A stretch of DNA of 64,000 bases from Chlorella sorokiniana (Eukaryota; Chlorophyta; Trebouxiophyceae; Chlorellales; Chlorellaceae): NCBI GenBank assembly GCA_025917655.1, contig CP084615.1, positions 2,604,001 to 2,668,000 of the forward strand, in the 5' to 3' direction. The notes beneath the pieces are model-generated. The model was not told where the DNA came from. It was given only the letters and a program-made list of their open reading frames with translations, and searched no databases. Position numbers and translations under genes: made by a program. Below, in pieces: positions 48,024 through 58,000 of this stretch (its first letter is position 1; each line of letters begins with the position of its first letter).

Positions 48024-51000
48024 ATGTTGGGCGGGCCCTCTCCAGGCCATCAGGCCGAGGAAAGGACCATCACTATCCTACACAGCAATGACCTGTACAA
48101 CCTGGAGCCCCGCAAGCAGGAGCCTGTTGGAGGAGCAGCCCGCATGGTGAGCCTCCGCCTCAGCGGGAGCGGCGCTGGTTGCCTTTCAAGCGACATCCAG
48201 CGCTGACGAGCCCCTCCAGCAGCGCAGGCCGCCAAGATCAAGAGTTTCGGGAGGAAGCCCTCGTGCTGTTTTCCGGCGACGCCTTCAACCCGTCCCTGCT
48301 GTCCACCATAACCCAGGCAAGCGCAAGCGCATGCATGCCGCCTGCCAGAGCCACCCCAACTTACCTACCCAGTTCGCTGAGGGTGGCTGAGCTGGCAGCG
48401 GGGCACATGCATGTGCCGCAGGGCAAGCAGATGGTGGAGGTCCTCAACAGCTTTGGCACCAAGGCCGCCTGCGTCGGCAACCACGATTTCGGTGCGTGCC
48501 CGGCAGCCCAGCCGCCACTCGCCAGACGACGCCCCTGAGCCAGCGGGCGAGCCCTGCGTCAGCCTGGCACGCATCCCTTACCTCTAGAGCCTCTGCACGC
48601 CTGCTCTTGACTTGCCTCCACCGTGCCCGCGCGTAGCGTCTCTCTGCACCATGTGACTACGCTTTCCACCCGGCCCGCTGCAGACTACGGGCTGGAGAAC
48701 TTTGAGCAGCGCGCCGGGAGTGCGCTTTCCCCTGGCTCATGGCAAACGTGCTGGACACAGAGAGCGGGCAGCCGCTGGGCGGGGCTCGCCCCACGCTGCT
48801 GCTAAACTGGCAGGGCGTGCGGGTGGGGCTGATCGGTGAGCGCAGCGCGGGTGAAAGGCTGCACCCCAGCTGCGTGTATGTGCGGGGCGTGCTGCCTGCT
48901 GCTCACCTGCGTCACCGCTGCCGCTTTCCGCCAGCGCAAGCTGTGCCTGCCTGGGGCTGTTGATGCCTTGTCCATGGCTGGCTGCACACTGCTTGGCCTG
49001 CTGCTGCCCCAGGCCTTGTGGAGCGTGAGTGGCTTACCACCCTGGCCAGCATTGATGAGGACGAGGTCACGTACCTGGATTTTGTTGAGGAGGGCACACG
49101 GCTGGCACAGCAGCTGCGGGTGAGAGCCTGGGGCAGGCTGCGGGGAAGGAGGTGGGGATGGATGGATGGGTGGGTGGGTAGGAAGGGGGTGTGGGTGGGG
49201 TAAAGAAGGGGCTGGGCAAGGCAGGCAGCCTGGCCAGCAGCGCCGGCCGGCTGGTCTGCGAAGCTGGCAGTGGTCACATGTGACATGTGGCGTGATGAAA
49301 CGCGCTGCTTGTCACCTGAAGCCAGGCTTGCGGCCGCCCCGTTGTGGGCCCTTCCCGCCACACTTGCCACAGGAGGAGGGCGCCGAGGTCGTGCTGGCGC
49401 TGACCCACATGCGGCTGCCCAACGACCTGAAGCTGGCGGCTGCGGTGCCGGGCATAGATGCTGTGCTGGGGGCCACGATCACGAGTACTCGCTGATTGAG
49501 AGCCAGGTGCGTGTGGGCGCGACCGCGAGGGAAGCGGCACAGCAGGAGCACAGGGCAAGGGACAGGCCATGCTGGCGATGCGGCCTTTCACAACGAGCCC
49601 TGTGGGCACTTGCCCCCGCCCCCTATTTCCTGCGACGCCCTTTTCCTACCCCTCCTGCACCGTTGCCGCTGCTGCTCGCCACCAGCAGCGCCGCCGCCGC
49701 CCCACCTCCCTGCACACACACGCCCATTATCTGCCCCTCCTGCACCGTCGCCGCTGCTGTGCAGCCGCACGGCACACCGGTTGTGAAGAGCGGCACCGAC
49801 TTCCAGTCGCTCACCGAGCTGCGCATCACCGTCAGCCCTGGCGGCCCCCGCTCGCCCGGCGCGGCACCAGCTGCAGCGGATGGCGAAGAGGCGCCGCCGG
49901 ACTGCCCCTGGGCACACCCAGCCTGCGTGCCAGGGCTGGTGGGCTCGCCGGTGGGTTCGCCGCGCAGCGGAGCCACGGCGGCGCAGCCAGCAGGCGAGCC
50001 GGAGGCGTCGGCAGCAGCGGTGGGCAGCCAGGGCGGCGGCGATGCGGCAGCGGTGTACCAGCGGTTTGCGGATGCCAGCCTGGCGACCACGCTGTGCACG
50101 CTGCGGGCCGCTGGCGGCGGCGCAGGCCACCCCGGGGACGGACCGGCTGTCCGCGTGCGCTGCGTGCGGCACAGCATCACGTCTGACCTGCCAGAGGATG
50201 CTGAGGTGGCGGCAATCGTGGAGGTGGGTTTGCTGAGAGCGGCAGTGCCTGCGCAAGGAGGCAGGCCTGCTTGGTGGGGAGGCTGCTGCGGGTTTGCCTG
50301 CCGATCATCCTTGGTTGCTGATCAAGCAGGGGGCGCTCGCCTCTGCATGTCCTTACTTCTGTTTGGGGGCGTCATGCCGCCCATGCGCTCATTGTACTGC
50401 ATGCATGTTCCGCCCACACCGCAGCGGTACAGCCGGATCATGGGCGAGCGCATGGATCTGCCCGTGGGCGAGTCGGGAACCGACCTCGACGGCCGCTTTG
50501 CCACGTAAGCGCCGCTCTCCTGCCGGGACTCGCCGCCCTGTGTATGTGTTATGTGTCTGTGTGGGCGGGATAGGGGTTGCGCAAGGGGGCAATCCCTTGC
50601 ACATCTGCAGCAGGCAGTCCTGTTCCAGTGCCAGGCTGCAACCTCCCTGGTCTGTCCTGGTTGTCTTGGCTTGCCCGTCGCTCCGCTGGCCTCCGCCCCG
50701 GTGCCTGCTCACTCACACTCTCAACCCTGCCTGCGCTGCCGCAGCGTGCGCACGGGGAGTCCAACCTCGGCAACTTTGTGTGTGACGTGTGGCGTGAGGC
50801 ATGCCGCGCCGATGCCGCGCTCTGCAATGGCGGCACCTTCCGCTCAGGTTCCGCTGCCGCCGCAGCCGCTGCCCCTGCCCTGCAAGTGTGTTAGCCTCCC
50901 GCCCGCCAGCTGCGGCAACCATCGCCACTGACTGACGGCGGCAGCTGCCAGCCTGGTGCTTGCCTGATGCTCATCAGCAGTCAAGATCAACTGTTTCAGA

Positions 51001-52435
51001 CCTGAATGTGTGTACCTACATCGGCCGCATGCATGTATGTACAGCCTTGTAGCCCTGCAAAGGGCATGCATGCACTTAGCTTTGCGCCCTGCGCCGCCCG
51101 CAGACCGATTGCACCCAGCTGGCACGCTGACCCACCGCGACCTCGTGTCGGTGCTGCCCATGCTGGACGACACCGTTGTGATCCAAGTGACAGGTGAGCC
51201 TCAGCAGGAGGCAGCTGCCAAGAAGCTGCCGCAGCGCCAGCAGCAGGGCCCTTCAACAGGCTCTTTGCGCAGGCTGGCGTGCGCAGCAGCGGCAGGCCGC
51301 CCGCCTTGCGGAGCCTGGTGGTGGGAGCGGGCCAGCGTGGCTGCTCGTGCGGCCAGCCGCCCTGGTGCAAGAAGTTGTGGCCGACGCCGCTGCGTGAACG
51401 TTTCACTACCCCCGCAGGCGAGCAGCTGGTAGCTGCGCTGGAGAGCGGCGTCTCGCAGTGGCCCAAGCACGAGGGCAGGTTCCCGCAGGTGCCAGCGGTA
51501 CCATATGGTACCATGCATGCTTCTGCTGGGCTGCCCCTTGCTGTCCCCCGGCCGACACGTTGTGCTGGGCTGCCACATGTTGCGCTCCCGACGCCCCAGC
51601 ATGCCCTCGCCTGGCGCCACCTCGGCTACTCGGCGCTGCTCCTCTCCTGTGCAGGTCTCTGGCATCCGCTTTGCTCGACCCCTCGCAGCCGCCGGGAAGC
51701 CGCGTGGTGCCGGGCAGCGTGGAGGTCGGTGGCGAGGCTGTGGAGGCGCACCGGCGGTACAGCCTCGCCACCAAGCAGTACCTGGCAGAGGGCAAGGACG
51801 GTGCGTGGGCGGGTGTGAGAGCTGTCTCCCAGGGCCTGCCCCCCCCACACACACACACACACACACACACACCACCACCACACACACACACACACACACA
51901 CAACCATCACATCGCTCCCGTGCCGCTGCAGGGTACAGTGCGCTGCAAGGCGCGCCGCTGCTGTGCGACGCCGACTGCACCCCGCTGCTGCCCACCGTCA
52001 TCATGAACCACTTCCTGCTGCTGCGAACCGTGAACCGATACGTGAGCGGCGGGGGAGCAGTGCGGCTGTTGCCACGGTTGCTGGGCAATCTTTGCGGCAT
52101 GCTGCACATGCTGCCAAGCTCATTCTTTTAATGGTGATGGACCTTGGGTGCGCAATCCGCAGGTGGAGAACACGGGGCGGCTGCCTGCGTGGCGGCGGGC
52201 GGCAGAGCGCCTGGTCAGCGGCAGCCGCTCCTACCATTCGAAGAGCCAGCAGCGGCTGCAGGCGGCCGGCGTCAGCCACACCTCCCGCCAGCACCCCGTC
52301 ACGGGCCGCTGGCAGATCGCTCCGGTGCTGGATGGGCGCATACGGCGGGTCGACGCGGAAGCAGACGGCGGCAGCGAGAGCGGCGGCAGCGAGCGCGACA
52401 GACAAGGCGCCAGCGAGCAGCAGCAGCAGGCTTGA
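48024..52435 (+). CDS. 5'-nucleotidase-family metallophosphatase (UshA-like)
   Basis: The family hydrolyses nucleotides or related phosphate esters with two metal ions. The ATG at 48024 starts MLGGPSPGHQAEERTITILH, then HSNDLYNLEPRKQEPVGGAA. Metal-site motifs follow in order: LFSGDAFNPSLLS, ACVGNHDFDYGLENFEQRA, FPWLMANVLD, VVLALTHMRLPNDLKLA, and GHDHEYSLIESQ. The C-terminal nucleotidase domain has HGTPVVKSGTDFQSLTELRI, TDLDGRFATVRTGESNLGNF, VCDVWREACRADAALCNGGT, FRS, HRDLVSVLPMLDDTVVIQVT and VSGIRFAFDP-like sequence. The GNHD and SNLGNF/NGGTFR signatures are clear. GHDHEY is reached only if the G5 run at 49468-49472 is G6. In the metal loop, HSNDLYN replaces the bacterial NDxH, as in a known eukaryotic branch. 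No signal peptide is evident, so it is probably cytosolic. The Ser/Asp-rich tail ends with poly-Gln. Confidence 0.93.
51497..51512. repeat. Perfect 16-bp palindrome
   Basis: GGTACCATATGGTACC equals its own reverse complement. It lies in an intron of the metallophosphatase gene and is followed at once by a CATGCATGC tract. Confidence 0.9.
51841..51901. repeat. (CA)n microsatellite, intronic
   Basis: A CA repeat of about 55 bp is interrupted by a short CCACCACCA block, within an intron of the metallophosphatase gene. Confidence 0.9.
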
Positions 52436-52762
52436 GAGGCGCCCGGGCCTGGAACAGACCTAGGGCGTCCAAGGGCGTAGTTCTCTCTGTCTTTCTCTCT
52501 TTTCATCAGGCTTGAACTGCCACCAACTGCTGCGCTGCCACCCAAAGCCAGCTTTTCTAGCGCCTCTGACTGCCGCCCGCCACGCTTTTGTTTGCAAGGA
52601 CAGGTGTGCCCAGAGCTGCATGCAAGGAGTTCGCTGGGGCAAGGCAAGCACAAGTAAAGGCAGGCAGTTGACAGCAGTTGCAGAAAGGGGGTCCATCCAT
52701 GGCAATTGCTGTGCAGCACTGCTCAGCATGGCTTCGCCCATCAAGGCTCGCCACAAGTTGGA
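52436..52762. other. Convergent 3' flanks
   Basis: The metallophosphatase gene ends on the left and a minus-strand gene appears to end on the right. No coding sequence was recognised in this 327-bp gap. Confidence 0.4.
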
Positions 52763-53732
52763 TCAAGGACCGGCCGCTGCGGTCCTGGCTCCAGGGAAGC
52801 GCAGGCTGCCCCGATAGCGGCGCGCCTGCATCAGGGCTGACCGCAGCGCATCCAGCAGTGCATCCATTGCCTCTCGACGCAGCTGGCTGTACCGCTTCTG
52901 GCTGTCCTGCGGGCTGTCTGGCAGCGTGTCTGGCGGGGGTCGCCCTTGCGCATGGCGTTGCTGGCCTTGACGTCCAGCTCCTCCTGCTCACGTGCATAAA
53001 ATACGCTCCTGTTACTGATGCTCATAGATGCCAGAGCCTTGTAGCTTTGTGATGCCTGCATTGGCCCCCAACAGGAAGCTTAAGGTGCAGCATGTCGCGT
53101 CCCTCCCGCGGCTCAGCCAGCAAGGTGGCCTCAACGTCCGTCGCAGAGAAGAGCTGCAGGCTGATGGTGTGCCAGCCAGCTCCGCCATGCTGAATGCGCA
53201 GCGGCAGCAGCAGCTTGCAAGTCTCCTCGGTTTCGTGGTCCAGCTCTTCCACGTCTGCCTTGAGCAGATCAGCTGCAAACGCGCTCAGTTCTGCAGCAGA
53301 GTTGCGCACGGTAAACAGCTTTCCGAACGCTCCTACCACGACGTCGTTTGCCTCCGGGAACCCCTCGTCGTCATCCCAAGGATCCTGCACACCGCTGTAT
53401 ACAGAGACCTCCAGATCTGGGCCCTTGCCGCGCTGCCTGATGTAGCATACCACAGTAAGGATACGATCAGTTATTTCAATCGTCTGCAAGCGCAGCACGG
53501 TGGCCTGCAGCGGCGGCGCCGCAAGGTCGCATATTGCCTCTGCCAAGGGGTGAGGCGCCCTGCTCATCATGCTGCTGCTAATGACCTGCTGTCGCTGCTG
53601 CTGCTGCTGCGGATGTGGCTTTGGAAGGAGTTTGCAGGAAGCAGCAGGAGAAGATGGGGGACCCTGCGCAGAGATCTTGGGCGAGAGGGTATAGAAACTT
53701 GCTGGGCACTGTTGAAAATGTACACAGCGCAT
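52763..53732 (-). CDS. Unrecognised protein with beta-rich core and helical C-terminus
   Basis: I do not recognise the family. A long open frame reads MRCVHFQQCPASFYTLSP at 53732 or, after a Gln-rich stretch, MMSRAPHPLAEAICDLA at 53570. Then come LQATVLRLQTIEITDRILTV with VCYIRQRGKGPDLEVSVYSG, DDDEGFPEANDVVVGAFGKL, FTVRNSAAELSAFAADLLKA, DVEELDHETEETCKLLLPLR and GWHTISLQLFSATDVEATLL, ending near MLHLKLP. After a likely intron (acceptor at ACGTGAGCAG), EELDVKASNAMRKGD continues. A helical end, SQKRYSQLRREAMDALLDAL with RSALMQARRYRGSLRFPG, runs to a stop at 52763-52765. That end is in frame only if the G5 run at 52935-52939 is one longer. Codon use is gene-like in both parts. If the correction is wrong, the gene would stop at 52831 or 53022. 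Confidence 0.5.
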
Positions 53733-54179
53733 GCCCTCACCTGATTGCGTTGTCAGAGAGGCACCCACGACACGCAGCCCCCAACCACACTCGTCAAGTA
53801 ATTCAATTGTTTTGAAACAGTAGAAGGGAAGCGGTGGCAGGCTGACACCGTAAAGCTGCTAAAGCTGAGTGCCGTTGAGGTACACACGATTCCCGAGCAG
53901 CGCTGACATGCCACACCAAAACAGGTGCTCGCATGTTTCTTGCAGATCACTCTTAAATCACTTGAAAGGCGTTGCTTACATTTCTTACATATGCGCATCA
54001 GTGAGATTGACAGGGGACATGTACATGGAAAGCAGTGGAGGAGAGGCTGTACAGTTTCAGGTCGTAACAGCTGGAAAGCTTGCAACCGACAACGCCAGAC
54101 GCACTGGAGAGCGTCGGCCGCAAATATGAGATACCAAGCGCGCTGTGCACACGCATGCCCGCGTCGTAGACGACAGAAT
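53733..54179. other. AT-richer spacer without recognised gene
   Basis: These 447 bp separate two minus-strand coding segments and are lower in GC than either (especially 53780-54130). This fits a promoter and a 3' UTR. No domain was found. Confidence 0.4.
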
Positions 54180-54801
54180 TCAGCGCCCCAGGAGGCCCCG
54201 CACAAGCCTGCGGTGCGGGTCGACCCGCAGGCCATCCACCGACACTACCTGCACCTCGGAGCCCGCCAGCTCAGCCTCCACATCAGCCTCCAGCTCAGCG
54301 CGGTCCTCCTCCGGCAGCTGAGCCAGCACCTGGTCCCGCAGCGGGACAGGCAGGCGGGACAGCACCTCGGCGGGCCCTGCCGCGTGCTCCTCGCTGGGTG
54401 GCGCTGCTGGCGGCGGGAGGCGCGTGCGCTGGCAAAGGGAGAGGGGCCCGAGGAGCTCGGGCATGGGCTTGCAGAGAGTGAGCCGGGCACACCCTCCTCC
54501 AGCGGCAGCTCTGCATCCTCTGGCAGCTCTTCAGAGAAGGACGGGCTGCTTGGGCAGGGGCTGTCAGCGCTGGCAGGCGGAGAGACATTGCTGTCGCAGG
54601 GCGAGACCAGCTCGTCACGGGGCGCCGCGGTGGTGCGGCGACCATTGCGCAGCAGAGCTTGCACGCGCCACACCGGTAGCGGCAGCCGGGCTGCGCAGCC
54701 CACACCCTGTCGCCTCCAAAGGCCGGGCCTTCGTCGGAGAGGCCCTCGTCTTCCTTCTTCATGTCATCTGCATCGCCCTCCTGCACAGGCGAGGTGGGCA
54801 T
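54180..54801 (-). CDS. Possible small unrecognised protein
   Basis: I do not recognise this gene. A frame from 54801 reads MPTSPVQEGDADDMKKEDEG with LSDEGPAFGGDR and a C-rich piece (CRYRCGACKLCC). Another frame gives VQALLRNGRRTTAAPRDELV and a Ser/Pro/Glu-rich stretch. A third ends the segment with LPVPLRDQVLAQLPEEDRAE, LEADVEAELAGSEVQVVSVD and RRLVRGLLGR-stop at 54180. The last piece has clear coding character (helical, acidic). How the parts splice together is unclear, and the first exon might belong to a gene starting further right. Confidence 0.33.
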
Positions 54802-54919
54802 TTGCTAGTGCAGGCGCGGCACAGTGCCCAGGGGTTTGCAGGCATCCCCGCCTAAGCGTAAGGCATGCGTGCAACATGCCGTTGCCCTGCATTTCCTTGA
54901 AAGCAAGTTAATGCTGGAG

Positions 54920-55340
54920 TCATAAGCCCTGCCTCGCCTGATCAGCGCCAGAGTCGTCTTGCATCTGCTTGGCCCGCTTAGCTGGCGGCTCCTCGTCAGC
55001 TTCCTCTGCACAACTGCTAGGTGCAGCAGCCGGCATCTCCTCCTCAGCGCTGGTCTCCCCTGCAGCAATCGGAGGTTGGCACTCATTGGGAGCATGTAAC
55101 AAGATTAAGAAAACCGGCATGATGCCAGGCAGTTGCAGGGTGCCTGCCCAGCTTCCCCTGGTCTCACCCACAGCAGGGCGGCGGTGCTGGGAGCGGCGCC
55201 GCCGCTGGCGCCGCCCTCCAGCTTGGAGCCTTCCCCGCAACCTTGTTCGTTATGCAGTGGTGCTTGTGATGTATCCTGACGCTCCCTGAGACGCTTGGCG
55301 CCCCGCCTGCCCTCCACAAGCTTGAGGCCGGCTGCCCCCC
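54920..55340 (-). CDS. Possible small acidic protein with nuclear-type basic motif
   Basis: Family not recognised. An exon after a good acceptor (near 55061) reads GETSAEEEMPAAAPSSCAEE, ADEEPPAKRAKQMQDDSGAD and QARQGL-stop at 54920. PPAKRAK is a monopartite nuclear-localisation pattern. A candidate upstream exon reads LKLVEGRRGAKRLRERQDTS and GGASGGAAPSTAALLW before a GT donor, but the phase does not join simply. It may be the 3' end of a minus-strand gene or the 5' part of the segment ending at 54180. Confidence 0.28.
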
Positions 55341-55535
55341 AGACAGGGCAGCCAAGGTGAGAAGGGCAGCCACCAGCATGACTACAACGCTTGCAGCGAA
55401 CTTGAGGGCGATGTATGGGTCCCTTCTTTTGGATGTGGTGCATGATAAGCTTAAACCCTAGTGACGTGGAGCGTGATCCATGGTACGCAGGCTCTACACG
55501 CCCCTTGACAGAGCTGCATTCGCTCTCAGCAGCAA

Positions 55536-57512
55536 ATGTCTGAGGCTGGGGGCACACCCAGCCGCTCCTGCACACCCAACTCCGATCAGAGCTACACGCT
55601 TGTGGAACGCCCAATGGACCTCGTTCCCTCTGAAGAGGCGTCAAAGCATGAGCAGAGCGACGGGGAGGTGAGGGGCTGGCTTGCTATGACAGCCCGGAAG
55701 CAGCAGAACCAGTGGTGCGTTCCGCTGGGGGTTTGCCGCCGGGCGGTCGGCAAGCCAGCGCTGCTGGGGCACGCCTCCTCATCCTTGGCTGCCCCGCATG
55801 AACCGCTCTTGCTTCAAGCACTGATGACCCACCTGACAGACTATCAAGTTCGTTCACCGCAGAGTGCGCTGGAACTCGAAGCGCTGACCCCACTGCAGAG
55901 CCCTGCCTCGCGGCCTTCGCCGCCCTCCAGCCCCACCACCCCTGCCGCAACGCAGCTTAGCGAGGTGCTGCTGCGGGAGGAGCGCCGCTCAATGCAGGCA
56001 GAGATCCTCAGCCTGCTGCAGGAGAAGGACGTGAGCAACAGCTTGTCTTGACGAGCACTGTCGTGTCGCCCTGCTCCAATGGCTCCTGTGGTGAATGCGT
56101 TGTGCGAACAGGCTCAAGCTGGTTGGAGACGTTTGCTCTCAGAACTCTCAGAGGCTCCTGTGATCAATTGCAACCCCATCTCCCCTCTATCCCTTTCTTC
56201 GCAGGCATTGGAGCTCCGCCTCATACAGAGCCAAGCCCAGTGCCAGAAGCTGCAACGCGGGGTGGCGGCTGAGGGAACGCCGGCGCAGCCTGCCGCTGGA
56301 GTTGAGCTGCGCGAGTGCTCTGCGCCTCGGGCACTTGCCCAGGCTGGCCGGGTGAACTGCTTCGCCGGAATGCAGGGCCCAGCCTTCCTGTCAGACAGAG
56401 CTGCGGACAGCATGAACTCGACCCACTCTGAGGCTGTCCTTCTGCGCCCGCTGCGCCTGCCGTGCAGCTGCTGTGCTTCTCCGCCTCCTCCTCCATCCTG
56501 GCCCTGGTCTTTGCGGTGTACAGCGGCTGGCGCCTGCTGTGCAGCATTATCGCCGCCCTGCTGGCCGCCGCGTGCATGGTCGGCCGCGGCTGCCGCGCCG
56601 TGGGCCGCCACGTGGCCGCCAACTCTGCTTTCTACCTGGGAGCGGTGGTGGGAGCGGCGGTGGCTCTCTCCTGCGGGGCCTTGCTGGCCTCCTCAGGTGC
56701 GTGGCCCTGCTTTCCAGTTAAGATGGGAGGGCAGCAGTTGCACCTTTCAAACGTTACTCTACTTCCTCACTGACTTCCCTCTTTGCTGATGCAGGATCAA
56801 TTGTCATGCCTGCTCCACAGCCCCACTCCGCACCCGCCACCTCCAACACCACTGCCCTGCCAAGCCCCCGGCCACCGCCTGCTCGTCCTGTCCGCATGAC
56901 AAACCCTGGCGTCAACCCCAGCGCCCCAGCAAGTCTCCCCCGACGCACCGCTGCATCCTTCCCTCCGCCCCCTCCACGCGTGCGCCCATCTGCCCCCTGC
57001 CATCCCTCTTCCCTGCTGGACGGCTGGAGTACGGCCGAGAGCCGCTGGCCGCTGCCCCCGCGGCCAGTGCTGCCGCCAAAGGATGCAGCGCCCAGCATTT
57101 CGATGCCTGCTTTCGGGCGCTTTGGGCATGAGGGAGGCAGCCAGATGCTTGAGCCCAGGGGTCTGGCCATCAAGGCCGCCCGACGCCTGCCGCTACATCC
57201 CCGCCTCCGCCCGCCGCCAAGCGCACGCACCTGAAGCTGCTCACGGGCGGTTTCTGGACCGCCAGCCAGGCCCGTTGGCGCAGCCTCCTGGGCAGTGCCG
57301 CCAAGCTGCACCCTGCCTTGCCTGAGGCGCTGGATCAGGCTGCGGGTGAGCGGCTTGGGGTACGCAACAACAGGCCAGCAGCAAGCTGTCCACTGCAAAC
57401 TTCCTGAATGTCGTGCTGCACCTGATTCGATGCAGGCGTGGCGCTGGGAGCGGCAGCCTTCCTGGGCGGCCGTGGCCTGCTGGGCCGCCTGCCTGGGCTG
57501 CCTACATTGTGA
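55536..57512 (+). CDS. Coiled-coil membrane protein, family not recognised
   Basis: Exon 1 (55536-55667) reads MSEAGGTPSRSCTPNSDQSY to SKHEQSDGE, in phase with exon 2 from 55863: SALELEALTPLQSPASRP, then LSEVLLREERRSMQAEILSL with LQEKD. This joins ALELRLIQSQAQCQKLQRGV. The heptad spacing of Leu, Ile and Ala suggests a coiled coil. Hydrophobic segments follow: LLCFSASSSILALVFAVYSG, LLCSIIAALLAAACMVGRG and AFYLGAVVGAAVALSCGALL. A Pro-rich loop comes next, then THLKLLTGGFWTASQARWRS with SAAKLHPALPEALDQAAG, and a last segment GVALGAAAFLGGRGLLGRLP ending at TL-stop (57510-57512). Topology suggests three or four membrane helices with a cytosolic coiled coil. The Pro-rich loop and the THLKLL part are in different frames. 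A missing base in the AGGGGT run near 57155 would join them. Function unknown. Confidence 0.6.
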
Positions 57513-58000
57513 TGGGTTGAAGTGGAGTGGGCTTGGCGGGACAGCCGACAGGCAGCAGCTTGGTGCTCTGAACATCTCTACTAGTTGCACTCGATGCTTG
57601 CACAGTGTGCCATTGACATGCACAGGGCAGTCAACAGATATGTAAATGAAACAGTTCTGGTCGTACCAGCTGCACAGGATCTGCCTTGAAAGGGCCTGGC
57701 CGCTGCTTGAAGCTGCCGGCCTGCGGCCACCAAATCACAGCCTTTGATTGATTTGGTTGCAGACGCTCGTGCACTGTGCGCTGTGAGATCACAAACCAAG
57801 CACGCAACACTGTAGCGGCCAAACCGAGGCGCCACACCGGGCACAGCGCCCATGAGCCAAGCAAGCTACGAACCAGTGCGGCGCAATAAATAGCAGACAA
57901 GCAGTGCACGGATTATGAGTAATGCTGAGCGGCACAAACGGAAGCAACAACCGCGAAGCCCAGCAGGTCGGCTGTTGAGACGGCCCCAACATCGGATGCA
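57513..58000. other. Convergent 3' flanks of membrane protein and allophanate hydrolase
   Basis: The two genes converge in this 488-bp gap, which is AT-richer than they are. It holds a plus-strand TGTAA at 57641. No coding sequence was recognised. Confidence 0.45.
57641..57645 (+). terminator. Candidate TGTAA poly(A) signal of the membrane-protein gene
   Basis: TGTAA lies about 130 nt past the stop at 57512 in AT-richer sequence, as expected for a green-algal poly(A) signal. Confidence 0.5.

Noticed and set aside
51841-51910. CA/GT repeat frames coding for Cys-Val or His-Thr runs
   Set aside because: This is a microsatellite inside an intron, not coding.
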